A DNA stretch of 64,000 nt from contig JAKCPI010015691.1 of the NCBI GenBank assembly GCA_023213315.1, positions 1 to 64,000 of the forward strand. The letters are read 5' to 3'. The notes under the pieces are model-generated. The model saw only the letters and a program-made list of their open reading frames with translations, made no database searches and was not told the DNA's origin. Positions 34,562 to 45,527 of the stretch are shown here, piece by piece (position 1 is the first letter of the stretch; each line of letters opens with the position of its first letter). This stretch comes from Euborellia annulipes (Eukaryota; Arthropoda; Insecta; Dermaptera; Anisolabididae). Position numbers and translations under genes: made by a program.

Positions 34562-34860
34562 TTCTGGTGTGATTCAACGCACAGCACACAACTTTCTCTT
34601 AGCGGTAATGAAAGGCTATCGGTCCAAATTTTTTCTGTTGACATTTCCAAAAGTCCATCAGAACTCAAAAGAGAAAATTTATAAACAAACAGGAAAAATA
34701 TATTTTATTACCATGGCAACCGTCTCTCCTAACTTTTCAATAAAGTAAAGTGGCTTCCGAAATTTTTAGGATAAAATGGGTATTTTAAAAGAATTTTAAT
34801 CAAAATTGTTAGAGCTGTTAAATCGAAAGACAACAAAAATATTAAATTAATTAAAATAAT
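34562..34860 (+). repeat. Family A repeat, + fragment
   Basis: Starts 'TCTGGTGTGATTCAACG', keeps 'ACCATGGCAACCGTCTCTCC', and stops before the central box. Confidence 0.75.
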
Positions 34861-35564
34861 GGAGACAACTCCTAATCATATACCGAGACGCCGTCCGCCA
34901 GGGCCTAGCTGCTCATTAATTAGATAAATAAAAATTTAAAACACTATATTATAATTTTAAAAATTTTTGGCGAAAATAATTATTAATAAATTGAAATAAA
35001 AAATAAATCTTATTTTTATTTACAAATATACAAAATTTCTCCCTTCCCAGTGTTTCAAAACAAGTAAATATTCATTTTATATTAGTTTGAAAAATACGTT
35101 TTATACCGCAGAGATGAATCTATTTTTTATCCCACCCCACTCCAGCGATTTCACTATTTTTGAATTCTTAAAGGCCTTTTAGATACCATCAAAATTGTAA
35201 TTACGTAATTTTTGGAAATTCTATCCATCAGAAAAGCTGTAAATAAATTATATGGCAATTGGTTGAATGAACACATTGATGGATGCTTGTGTTTGATATT
35301 TTAAAATATGCCACAAACCTTTTTTTTACCCTCACCATCATTCTAAACACCCTTTTCCTACTCTCCCTATTTCACCAAACAAAAAGGTAAATTTATACAA
35401 CGGAATTATCAAATTTATATCTCTCACTTTTATTTTTATTTTTATTTTTTTAATCAAAACGTAAAAACCAACAGACTTGAGACATTTTTAAAAATAGGGC
35501 TGTTGAGCCGGCCATTTTCGGGAGGGGTGGTAGCATAAACATCTTAACCAAGGTGATCATATTC

Positions 35565-36355
35565 ACTGAGGTCAGAGTTATTATTTTTTTACATTTGTAA
35601 TTTTATTTCAGGGGTGTATATAAGGGGTGGCCGAGGGGGCCCGGGCCCCCCCCGAAATTTCCCAAACACATATACATATATAGGGATATAAAGATATCAG
35701 CGCAACAAATTTTTCCGCATGGTGGAAAACTTTGATTCTGCAAAAGAAAAAATGTTGCGCAAAAAATTTCGTGTAAAAAAAAATTTTCCGCAGAAAAATT
35801 TTTGAGCTCAGGCCCCCCCCCTCCGAAAAAAATTTCTATATACGCCCCTGTTTTATTTTAATACAAATAATAATACAATTTAATAATTCAAATAATGGTT
35901 GGTTAATTTTCATATTTCCTTTTTTTTTTTATAATCCAAAGAGTTCACCGTTGGCACTAGTTGAAACATCTAATTATAGATAAAATAAATAACACTAGGT
36001 TAAGTTTCAAAAAGTTTTTATTTTAGCTTATGCGCATTTCGACATTAATATGTCACCATCAGAGCTATGACACTCAGTTTGGATAAATGGCAAATGACAC
36101 AAACACAGTTTGTCATATCTCTGAAGATAAGCTAAAATAAAAACCTTTTGAAACTTAACCTAGTGTTATTTATTTTATCTATAATTAGATGTTTCAACTA
36201 GTGCCAACGGTGAACTCTTTGGATTATAAAAAAAAGAAAAAAATTAAAAAGGAAATATGAAAATTAACCAACCATTATTTGTATTATTAAATTGTTTATT
36301 AAATTTGTATTAAAATAAAATTACAAATGTAAAAAATTAATAACTCTGACCTCAG
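35565..36355. repeat. Fold-back element, about 790 bp, with nested hAT-like MITE
   Basis: The left arm ('CTGAGGTCAGAGTTATTA', 'GTTCACCGTTGGCACTAG', 'AACACTAGGTTAAGTTTC') reappears inverted on the right. The loop has 'CTCTGATGGTGACATATTAA' then 'TGTCGAAATGCGC' on the - strand (36039-36070). A MITE breaks the left arm only. A partial relative lies at 45610-45780. Confidence 0.88.
35609..35850. mobile_element. hAT-like MITE, 242 bp, copy 2, inside a fold-back arm
   Basis: Same family as 25957-26197. Ends CAGGGGTGTATATAAGG and TCTATATACGCCCCTG, perfect 8-bp duplication TTTTATTT (35601-35608, 35851-35858). It interrupts the left arm of the fold-back element at 35565-36355, whose right arm has no such insertion. 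Confidence 0.92.
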
Positions 36356-36869
36356 TGATAAATAAATAACACTAGGTTAATAGGGTTATTTATTTATCTA
36401 TAATTAGATAATAATTTGATAAAATTTAATTTTTTTTTTAAACATAGCTCTCTCTATCGAAATTTTTAAGATTTTTACCATTTCTGAATATATAACCTTT
36501 CATTTATGTTGGTATGATAGCTCTCTTGTGTTTCGGGCATAAGCGGGTGGAGTTCTTGGAATTACCCTTTAAAGAAAAAATATTATAAAAAAACATAAGA
36601 TAAAAATATTCAATATTCAATTTCTTTATAAATATTAAAGAAAAATGATTTATCTCAAATATTAAAATTATTCATGTAGAAAGATATTTATGAATTTTTG
36701 TAGTGAAAAGCGTTTTTGGCCGCACCGCGTACTGAATATTTGCTAAATGAGTTGAGTCTTTAATGTGGTCTAATTTCTGATTGGTCGAAAACTCAAATGA
36801 CGATTTTGTTTCCAAACTCTTCTATAACACTTTGCATGAAAAAAATATAAAAGATTTTTTCCCCCTTTT

Positions 36870-37016
36870 TAAAATTTTTTTTGGCATCTGAGGCTATTTA
36901 GACCCCGTTTCAATTGATTGGTATCCATTTTGATTGAAATAAATTTCTCGCCTAGAGCGGGATGCGAACCCTCGACAAGAAGCTAAAGCCCTACTTCTGA
37001 GCCATAGGTCAGGGGC
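36870..37016 (-). mobile_element. tRNA-derived SINE, group 1, copy b
   Basis: The - strand carries 'CCTATGGCTCAGAAGTAGGG' and 'GAGGGTTCGCATCCCG', the A and B boxes of the group, then the non-tRNA body ending near 'CAGATGCC'. The target duplication was not resolved. Confidence 0.8.
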
Positions 37017-37107
37017 TTTTTTTCACCCTTAATTTTCATATTAAAATTTAAATCGTGCTTTAATTTGCAAGTCTGATTATTTTTGAAACAAAAATTTATC
37101 CTTTTTT

Positions 37108-37520
37108 ACTTTCTCTTTCCTATATATATGTTAATATCAAGGACGGATACAATGGGGGGAGTAAAGGGGGTAATTACCCCCCTGAGATTTGAAAATAATA
37201 CTTTTTTTCGAATAAAAAATATATTTTTAATGTATAATTTTAAAAATTAATACTTAAAAATTTGATTTGTATTTATATTCTGACAAACAAGTACAGAATG
37301 CGCCTTTAAAATACCGAAATTAAGAAAAAAATGTGTGCTGTGCGACCAGTCACTCCAGATTACCCCCCCCCTCCGAGAAACACCTCTGGATCCGCCACTG
37401 GTTAATATAAAGAGAGAAAGTATTGCGTTCATGTTAAAAATTCGATATCAAGATTTTTATAGAAATACGTTTTGAGTTCAAAAAATGGATTTGAAAACTA
37501 TCAAGTGGGGCAATAAATTT
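37108..37520 (-). repeat. Family A repeat, - fragment holding a hAT-like MITE
   Basis: Only the AT-rich end hairpin and 'AGAGAGAAAGTATTGCGTTC' remain, split by the MITE at 37138-37400. The body beyond 'GTTTTGAGTTCAAAAAATGG' is lost. Confidence 0.78.
37138..37400. mobile_element. hAT-like MITE of the GGCGGATC group, copy 2
   Basis: Ends CAAGGACGGATACAATGG and CTCTGGATCCGCCACTG. A perfect 8-bp duplication GTTAATAT lies at 37130-37137 and 37401-37408. It was inserted in the AT-rich end hairpin of a family A copy. The interior again holds a stretch resembling the family A terminal hairpin. Confidence 0.93.
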
Positions 37521-37934
37521 AAGACAAAGGGAGGCACAAGAGGCGAATTATTTTTAAAAATTAAAATAATTTAATAATAATTAAAATAAAACAAGGGGCA
37601 TCTGGGGAGGACTTTTTGTAGTGGAAAATTAGTTTTATTTTATAGAAAAATAATATTTCATCATTTATTGTAAAAGAAGTATTCTAGAAGACATATATTG
37701 TATTACCTTATATTCTACTTATTATCAATAAAATGAGAAATGTGATATAAAAAATGATAGGTAGGGACAGATCGCGATAAGTGAGAATCACTTGAGAATC
37801 AATAGATATATGGGGAAGGAGAAGGGGGAAAGAGCAGAAAGTCGGGGAAGAAGTGGGTAAAAAATGAATGAACAAAAACAAAATAAATGTAAAAAAAAAA
37901 AAGAAATGGAAATTGTAATCATTATGAAAGGAAT

Positions 37935-38174
37935 ATGAAAAGGAAAGAAGGGAAAAAAAAGGAGAAGGAAAAAAAGAAAGAAGAAAGAAAAAGAAAAAAA
38001 AAAAAAGGAAAGAGGAAAAAAAAAAAGAAAAAGAAAAAAGAAAAAGGGAAGAGGAAAAGAAAGAGAAAAAAAAAGAGAAAAAAAAGAAAAAAAAAAAAAA
38101 AGAAAAAAAAAAAGGGGAAAAAAAAAAAAAAGAAAGAGAAAAAAAAAAAGAGGGAGAGGGGAAAAAGGGGGGAC
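37935..38174. repeat. Polypurine (A/G) tract of about 240 bases
   Basis: Apart from a few early bases, the + strand is only A and G, mostly AAAAG/GAAAA mixtures. It can be read as Lys-rich or Phe-rich frames on either strand, neither of which is a gene. It could form triplex DNA. Confidence 0.9.
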
Positions 38175-38175
38175 A

Positions 38176-38328
38176 CTTAGAAGTAAAAAAGGAGTTTTAT
38201 TTGATTTATGTACATTTAGATGTTAAAACATCATCAGAACCGTATTATATTGTATATAATAAGGTTCTGATGATGATGTTTTAACAACATAAGCCAAATA
38301 AAACTCCTTTTTCTACGTTTACTTTTTT
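38176..38328. repeat. Small fold-back with CTGATGATGATG motif
   Basis: 'AAAGGAGTTTTATTTG' to 'CATCATCAGAACC' pairs with 'GGTTCTGATGATGATG' to 'AATAAAACTCCTTTTT'. Similar in layout to the other fold-backs, but without a GAAAC box. Directly follows the polypurine tract. Confidence 0.75.
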
Positions 38329-39988
38329 AATTAGTGTTAAATTACTTTAATTTTTAAAAATGTTTAAACTGCCTACGGTGAATTCTTTAGATTATACAAT
38401 TATTTTTATTAATATTTATTAGTAGTTATTTTGAATTTAGAAAATACAAATAAATTATCTTTAATCGGATTGGAGCCGAAAATTGAAAAGCTTCACGCTG
38501 ATTGAATATTATTAATATTTACGATGTAGTAAAAATTTGTTCATACCGCATTTATGCGTTATTCACACCAGCAAACAGATTAGTTGTTTAAGGAAAAATT
38601 TCATATACGAAATATCCTTAAGATAAAACAATATTAACAAAAAGGTTCCCGAGCTCACAAAGGACTACGCCACCCCAGGGTGCTACCAGTAGCGTCACGA
38701 GCATCCCTCCCTCCCCGTCGCCCTCCCCCGTCTCAGGCTCTTTAAGTCTTTGGCGCCTCACGACACCGACATTGGCGCCGTAGATGAATCCCAGCCACTG
38801 GGATTTATATTATATTTTTTCGATAGGTTGGCAAAAAAATATGAATGCAAATTAATGGCGCTCTAGTTGAGCTTCGCCCTCATTCCCTTTTCCCGCCCTC
38901 AGGGGTTCGTTACGCCAATGGGATTCTTTAAGGTGTGGGGGCAAGTAAAATAAAAATTCAGAAAAAAATGAATAAAATGAAAAATAAATAAAATAAAAAA
39001 ATCCACACTTTTATCTCTATAAATTGGGTATTTGGTTGTTGTGTTTATTTTTGTCTATTTATTTATGTGTTTTATTTGTTTATCTATTTTTTTTTGTTTA
39101 TGTATTTATTATTTATTTTTGTATAGATAATTGTTGACTGTTTTGATGGTAGCCTGGCCGAAATGAGAATTATCGAGGCTGGGTGGAAAAAATTAAAAAA
39201 AAAATCTCTCTAAATGAAATAATTATGGATTGTCTTACGAATTTCATTTTTATTAATTTAAAATTATCGCGCGATAATAGAGCAGCGTTGGTTGGGTCGA
39301 AAGCAAAGCAAATCAATAGCGAATCCGCCTACCTAAGCTGTTCTATTGCCGAGCGGCAGGTCTATTTTCTTTAAATTTTATAGCAATTTCTTAAACATTT
39401 TAGCAAATTTGATGAAATTTTAGTTTTTAGTTAAAACTCGACTGAATAAAATTTTAGAAAAATCAAATTGTTGCGTTCTGCTAAACAAAATGCACACATC
39501 GAGGTGGCAAGCTTTTTTATGTCCTGTAGTGCCGACTGTACCATTTTTAGAAAAATAAAACGACAAAACAATAGCGCGCCATCTCTTATCGAACGAAAAA
39601 AACTTATGAATAATCCGATACATTCATCTATTTTTCTTATTTCATTATTATATATTACCTTTGAAAAATGCTTTATTAAGGTACTGTAGGTTAACTTAGG
39701 TCAGTTTCGTTTTTTTTTTAAATCTTTTCGAGGGCGGCATACTTGACTTTCTACACGGGCGGCACTTAAGACTTACGCGGCTCTCCACGTCCACTCATCG
39801 GATTATAATTTAAAATTATATAAAGCTGTATATTTCAAATATTTAATTACCATATTTTACTTTTTGACTTAAAGTTCCGCTTCCTCTGACTCTGGCCAAT
39901 CAGCGAGAGAAAGTGGTAAACAGTCACATACAATGGAAGTGAGTGGCTAGCGCTTTATATATAGTAATGATATTTATTCTAGAAGATA

Positions 39989-40559
39989 GTTTTTTAAGGT
40001 GCGCGTCTCGGGGTGCTAATTTTGGGAGTTTCCAGCGGCCACAATTTTGAAGCATTCGACCTCAAATTTTTTTTTAAATTAAAGCTATTTAAAATGTCTA
40101 CAACTTATAGAAGCCCTTTTTTTGATATTCGAAAAAATAATTTTTTTTTTTAGATTAATCGCATTAAATAAAAGATATTTTTAAAAAATCCGCTCTATAT
40201 CTTAAAGATAATTAAATTAGTAATCATTGTGTTAAAAAATAATTAATTTTCTACACTTAATTAATTAGCTGGAAACTTTAAAATGAAACGGAATAAATCC
40301 CTTGCATTCCTATGGGAAAAACTAACCCCATCTTGCCGCCTCGAGTAATTCGGTAGTCAATCGTGTTCTAACGAATTTTCGAGACGCGCACCTTAAGGTC
40401 TTTTTCGGCATCTAAGGCCATTTAGACCCCATCCCTATTTATTTCAAATGATTTGTAGTCAAATCAAATGAAATAAATTTTTCTCGCTTGGGACGGGAAG
40501 CGAACCCGGGACTCCGGCGCGAGAAGCTAGTGTCTTCTCTCTGAGCCACGGGTCATGGG
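39989..40559 (-). mobile_element. tRNA-derived SINE, group 1, copy c, split by a TTAA MITE
   Basis: The SINE body is 40397-40559, with B-box 'CCCGGGTTCGCTTCCCGTCC' on the - strand. Its A-tail (T run on +) continues at 39989-39997 on the far side of the MITE at 39998-40392. The 10-bp duplication CTAGAAGATA lies at 39979-39988 and 40560-40569, which proves that both pieces are one insertion. Confidence 0.92.
39998..40392. mobile_element. Second TTAA-flanked MITE family, 395 bp, inside a SINE
   Basis: Inverted ends GGTGCGCGTCTCG and CGAGACGCGCACC, perfect over 13 bases, flanked by TTAA (39994-39997 and 40393-40396). The inside is AT-rich and non-coding. It was inserted into the TTAA within the A-tail side of a SINE (see 39989-40559). 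Confidence 0.9.
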
Positions 40560-41014
40560 CTAGAAGATACTTAATAGAAATAAAAATAATTATCTGGATT
40601 TTATTAAGAATTTAAAATAATTTTTTTTTTTTATTTTCCTCACTCTTATTTTTTTCTTTTATTTAATTCCTGTATGTTGAAAAATAATTCTAATGCTTTA
40701 ACATTCTTTTAAATATGTCACCAGAGAGCATCACTTTTGTTTTCAGTTATTTCAATATTTATTTTTGTATTCATAAAAAAACGAAGCAACTAGTAATTTT
40801 TATATTAATTTATTTTTTGCTATTTAATTCAAAAATATCATTAGTTCTTTTTCTTTAATGGTTATTAATTTTTAAATTTAAAAAAAGGAAAAAAAAGGCC
40901 ATAATTAATAATGAAAGTTCCCTTGGAATGAATGTTGGATTGTTCGTTCCTCTCCGGCTACAATTAATTCACGCTTGGTAAATTATAAAAAAAATTAAAA
41001 TTCGAAATGTTTGT

Positions 41015-41165
41015 GACCAAGTGTCATCGTGGACATTCCGGCCCTTTGGCATGGCCAGGGCGTGGCCTATGGGGAAGGTAGGGAGGCACCCCTCCCAGAT
41101 GTCGACCGCCCTGGTTGCTGGCTCCCCAATTCTTTCTACTTTTGATCACCAAAGCAATTTGTGTC
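41015..41165. other. GC-rich patch, unrecognised
   Basis: 'GTCATCGTGGACATTCCGGC' to 'GCTGGCTCCCCAATTC' is open in more than one frame. Neither splice context nor domain is convincing, and it is followed by the 'CGTTGGCTCTAGTTGAAAC' fragment of the 36-kb fold-back group. Confidence 0.3.
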
Positions 41166-41239
41166 AAGAAAAATTTAGTCAATTTAAACTGGTAACCGTT
41201 GGCTCTAGTTGAAACATTTTTTTTTAATAAAAATCCGAG

Positions 41240-41560
41240 TCAATAGATTTTTCGATTTTCTCAAAATTCGCTCCAACTTGTTTAAAATTCATAAATCAAC
41301 TATTTTTTAGATGATCTTTAAAAAGTATATCAGTAAAATTTTGCGTGAAATTTGTTTGAAGTACACTTTACTGATGTTTTTTGTTTTTAGTTTTTTTCGG
41401 TTTTCCCAAAATTGACTCAAACGATTTTGATAAAAATTCATAAATCAATTATTTTTTAGATCCTCTTTAAAATGTATATTCTCAGTTGGTCCTGAAAATA
41501 GATTGAAACATAGTTTACTGATGCGTGTTTTTATTTTTAATTTCCCAATTAAAAAAAATT
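41240..41560 (-). repeat. Family A repeat, - fragment
   Basis: Two partial runs of 'TCATAAATCAACTATTTTTT' type body with 'GAAGTACACTTTACTGATG' between them. Both ends are missing. Confidence 0.65.
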
Positions 41561-42393
41561 TTCGTAGATAAACATTCATTTCCTCTCATATATTGATAAT
41601 CAATTGCCGGTGTACATCCTACTCCAATCAATATTAATTAACAAGCACAAAAGAACTGGCATTTTTCTGAAATTTCTATTTTTTACTTTATTTTTAGTAA
41701 ATCAAGCGTAATAAATAATAATGTAGGTTATATAATTATTAATATTTATTTTAGATATTTGAATTAAAATTTTATACGTTTTTTAAATTTTATAAATTTA
41801 CAAATAACAAAATTTTATTATTAAATTATAAAGTGGCCAACATTTAATTTTATGTTATCGACTTTTTTGGAAAAAATTTTGCCTTTTGGTTGTGTGTGAT
41901 TTGTGCAACAATCAATACCACATTGGGATTGCGTATTGAAATCTTTTCTTCGCTGGGATCGAAGAAAAAACTTTATTTATATAATATTATATTACAGTAT
42001 ATTTCAAAATATTGTTTTTATTAAAAGAGGGATATAAACTAGATAATTTGCCGTCCAAGTTCTTTGTCGCGTATCAACCCAATCCCTGTGAATTATCATA
42101 AGCAAGGAGAAATTGAAATTTATGAATTTTTATAGCTCTAGTATTTTGCGGAAGGTAAGAACGAATATTTCCAAGAAGAATCCAGCCAAATTTTATTTCA
42201 TTAAATTTAATAAAAATTTATAATCACTCGCTAACATTTCGGTTCGGGTTTGAACCATCATCGGAGGTGTGATATTGTCTTGTTTTTATAAAATACATTT
42301 TAACTATTATCAAAATAAATATAAAATGAAATATTATAATATAAAATAGTTGGATATAATCTCAATCCATATGGCAAGAAATAGAGCCTAGAA

Positions 42394-42611
42394 CAATGAC
42401 CGCCACTATTAAATCCCCACCTGGGAGTAGAGTCTTAAGTATATGGTATAGTATTTGGTATATAGTGATATAATTTTAATGACTGAAAAGGTAAAATAAA
42501 ATCTGGTACAGATGCTTTTTATTTTACCTTTTCAAATTTAAAATTATTTCACTATAAGCTTATACTTAAGGCTCTAGCTCCCAGGTGGGGATTTAATTGT
42601 GGCGCTCACTG
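42394..42611. mobile_element. Tc1/mariner-like MITE, copy 2, one end decayed
   Basis: Same family as 4576-4808. The right end GGCGCTCACTG|TA is intact. The left end has changed to CAATGACCGCCACTATTAA and its flanking TA has become AA. About 15 bases shorter than the other two copies, with most loss near the right inner arm. Confidence 0.85.
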
Positions 42612-42613
42612 TA

Positions 42614-44126
42614 CATAAGAGAGTAGGACGAAACTAAAAAAAAATTTACTAAGTTTAATTAAATAAAATTTGCTGCATTCTTCTTTGAAATATTCCTTCT
42701 TACCTTTAGAATTTAATAATAAATAAGATTTTAAATTTATCGTAAGCAACAAAATACCATAGATGCTCTTTTTGATTTTGGTAAAATCTCTGATTTGACT
42801 CTTAAACCGGAAAAGTGTCGATATATAAAATTGATTTAATTCTAAAACTTTTATCTATTTAATTTATGTGGATGATAATAGTTTTAAACAAAAAAAAAAT
42901 CATTTAGAATGGGATAATTAATTAGAGGAAAGTGAGCGAAGTTAGATAAAATTTCGAAATACTTTCGGGTTGTTTACTAAAAGACGCACAGTGATCCAAT
43001 TCACTTCAAAATCGACCAACCAAATAGATTCAAGACCTAGGGTATTAAACTAGAATGTTTGACCAACTCAAAATCGTTCTTTTTCAAAACAAATCATCAT
43101 TTGTAAATTTATAGGTCCGCAATTCTGACGCGCCATTTTTAATTCAAAAAGATTTTTTAAGAGTAGGTTGAGGGCGTAGCCACGAATTTAAATTTTGAAG
43201 CCTGGAGTTTAAAGGGCGATGATTTCGCTCGCCCTCGACATTACATGAAAAATGCAATTTGGTAGCGTCAAAATGTTAAATTGCATTAAGGTGCTTAATG
43301 ACCCAGAAATATCGTTTTATCTTTGACTGATGAGTAAAAATCTTTTACAAATTATAAAAAAAAAGAAAGTTCTTTAATTAAAGTATATAATTATAGATCA
43401 TAGATAAGAGGGAAAAAAAAATCTCTCTCGATATTTTTAATGTTTCGACATTAATCATTCAAGAATATCTTCTAAATGACGTTGTAGGCCTATTACGTTA
43501 AAAAAAAATCTGAAATTAATAAAGAAAAATATAGAGTTTAATTTTTTTTTTTTAAGGGACACTCATGTCTGCGATTTCAATTTTTATTTTATTTTATTTA
43601 TAGTATATTTATATTGTGATTAAATGAATAAATTTAAACAACATATTTTGACATTTTTTTTAACGACATATAGACAAACATATTTTTAAATTTAAAGCAA
43701 CATAAAATTCCAAGCTCTGGTTATGAGTAATAATAAAATTATTTTTTTTTTATATATCTTGTATTAAAAAAAAATAAGTAATTTTTTTGTTTTTGTGAAA
43801 ATTTTATTTAAATTTTTATTTGTTATTTATTTATGTTACAGGCCAAATTGTCTTTTAGGACAAACTAGTTTATCCTAACGCACTTAGAATAAATTAGTTT
43901 GAAACTATTTTGTCTTAAAAAAACCATTTTGGATTGTGCATATATTTTGTAATATATCAATTTCTATTATTTTTTCTCTCTCCCGGTTGAGGGGGGGGGG
44001 GGGTCAAAGCCCCTCCCCTGGCTGAGCCACTAAATCTACTTAAGTTAATTTTATTAGATAATTATCACTGGACTACATTAAAATCAATTAAAATTATAAT
44101 TTTGCTTTATTTTTAAATTTTGAGTT
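42614..44126. other. AT-rich stretch, little recognised
   Basis: A 'GGGGGGGGGGGGGTCAAAGC' G run near 43990 and a '...CCCTCCCCTGGC' partner suggest a decayed MITE terminus. No exon seen before exon B. Confidence 0.45.
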
Positions 44127-44304
44127 TTTTTTTTCTTAAATTTGTTTAAGGTCTTTTTCGGCATCTGAGGCCATTTTGACTTCGTACTTAATTAATTGGT
44201 ATCCAATTCAATTTAAATAAATTTTTTGCCTGGGACGGGATCCGAACTCTAGACCTTTAGCACCAGAAGCTAATGCTCTATCTCCGAGCCATAGGTCAAA
44301 GGCT
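44127..44304 (-). mobile_element. tRNA-derived SINE, group 1, copy d
   Basis: The - strand has 'CCTATGGCTCGGAGATAGAG' (A box) and 'TAGAGTTCGGATCCCG' (B box), then the body and an A-tail next to 44127. Lies about 260 bases before plexin exon B. Confidence 0.82.
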
Positions 44305-44561
44305 TTTTTTTGTTTAAAATATTCAACTATCCAAGTTATCCGATTTATATTACAAAAAAAAAAAAAAAATAATAATAATTATTTGTAAGACATTTCCATT
44401 TGGTTCTTTCGCAATACATAAAAGAATTAAAACTTCTCCGTCTGATATTTTTTTTTAAATTTCATTAACGTCACCATTTTTTTTTTTTTTTTTTAATAAC
44501 AACAAGTCATAACTTTTTTCACCCTAAAAATTAAAAGCACTGTTTTTCTTTTCTTTTGCAG

Positions 44562-44662
44562 GTGTCCAAAGTGAAGGTAGAACACTGTAGCAATTTCACC
44601 AACTGCTCGACCTGCCTTGAGGCTAGGGACCCCTACTGCGGCTGGTGCTCTCTTGAAAAGAG
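44562..44662 (+). CDS. Plexin, exon B: PSI domain (partial gene)
   Basis: The exon encodes [15 protein letters not shown] followed by [19 protein letters not shown], the cysteine-rich PSI (plexin-semaphorin-integrin) module that sits under the sema propeller. The C-x5-C-x2-C spacing and the diagnostic DPYCGWC are plainly visible. The acceptor has a strong pyrimidine tract (TTTTTCTTTTCTTTTGCAG), and the donor AG|GTGAGT is close to ideal. At 101 bases it leaves phase 2, so the terminal Arg codon is split and the next exon should continue with a Cys in most plexins. It joins exon A in frame ('LYVLSTSK' + 'VSKVKVEHC'), which matches the usual sema-to-PSI junction. I see no following exon in the remaining 19.3 kb. 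Semaphorins also carry a PSI after the sema domain, but the '[19 protein letters not shown]' style is plexin-like. Confidence 0.92.
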
Positions 44663-44904
44663 GTGAGTTTTCTGCAAAAGCCAATTTCATTATCTTACAA
44701 CTTAAATGTATCTCTTTTAATGGGATATTTATTTAAATTTTTATTTATTAGTCAGGCTGACACACTCAATTTAAATAACTAGCCGCGTGGCTCCTCTAGA
44801 CCCCCCTCTTGTTAAAATATTATTATATTTTGAATCATATATTATCTGAAAAATGGCCAAGTGAATAATGTAATTTTCATTAGAATTTTACAAATTTAAA
44901 TTTA

Positions 44905-45227
44905 ACCTTTTGAAGTCCACGGCACCCCAAAGGTGCCTTGGGAATAATATTACACACTAGCGGCACCCTTCCTTTTTTTCCCTATCAAATCAAAATTTTT
45001 TTTCCACTGCGTGAAAATCATTTGACCTTTTTTTGGCAAAGCTTAATTTTTTCCGATCTACGGAAAATTTTGCCGCTTCCATTTTAATCATTTGACCTTT
45101 TTTTTTAGCAAAACTTTATTTTTTCGCCTCTTTATTTTATTTTTTTTTTATCTAAATATCTCGCGGCACCCCTTAGGCATTCTCGCGGCACCCTTGGGTG
45201 CCGGGGCACACCGGTTGGGAACCACTG
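44905..45227. mobile_element. hAT-like MITE, one end only
   Basis: The right end CACCGGTTGGGAACCACTG is a common hAT terminus. Inside are alternating 'CGCGGCACCCC' and 'GGTGCCGGGG' blocks. The matching left end is not found, so the left limit is a guess. It starts about 240 bases after plexin exon B. Confidence 0.6.
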
Positions 45228-45316
45228 GTATAGAGTTTAATACAGTCAATCGAATTTTCATAGAAAATTGAATCTTATTATTAAATTATGTTACTATTAT
45301 TAAATTATGTTCTGTA

Positions 45317-45527
45317 TAGTGAGGGACAATTTTAAGTCCCACCCATGCGTTTTCGACTTGAGATCATTTCATTGTTTTTAAAAAAAATATTATATATTTT
45401 TTAATGGAAACTTTCATGATTCAAACTTAGAAAATTTTCAATAAAGATTTTCATTTTCTTTTATAAAAACAATGAAATAATCACATGTAGAAAAAGCATG
45501 GGTGGGACTTAATATTGTCCCTCACTG
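45317..45527. mobile_element. Second Tc1/mariner-like MITE family, 211 bp
   Basis: Inverted ends TAGTGAGGGACAATTTTAAG and TTAATATTGTCCCTCACTG, flanked by TA. The next inner bases, 'TCCCACCCATGC' and 'GCATGGGTGGGA', also pair. The end resembles the CAGTGAG family above, but the inside is different (many A/T, 'TTTCATTGTTTTTA'). Non-coding. Confidence 0.8.

Larger units (their letters stand above)
28118..44561 (+). other. Plexin intron between exons A and B
   Basis: A 16,444-bp GT-AG intron, phase 0. It starts GTAAGG and ends in a long pyrimidine run followed by GCAG. Its content is almost wholly repeats: family A copies, TTAA MITEs, hAT-like MITEs, tRNA-derived SINEs, fold-back elements and a polypurine tract. 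I found no additional conserved exon inside it. Insertions occur in both orientations. Confidence 0.8.

Noticed and set aside
37922..38180. Long open frames of Lys/Arg or Phe/Leu on both strands.
   Set aside because: They arise from the polypurine tract and have no real protein composition.
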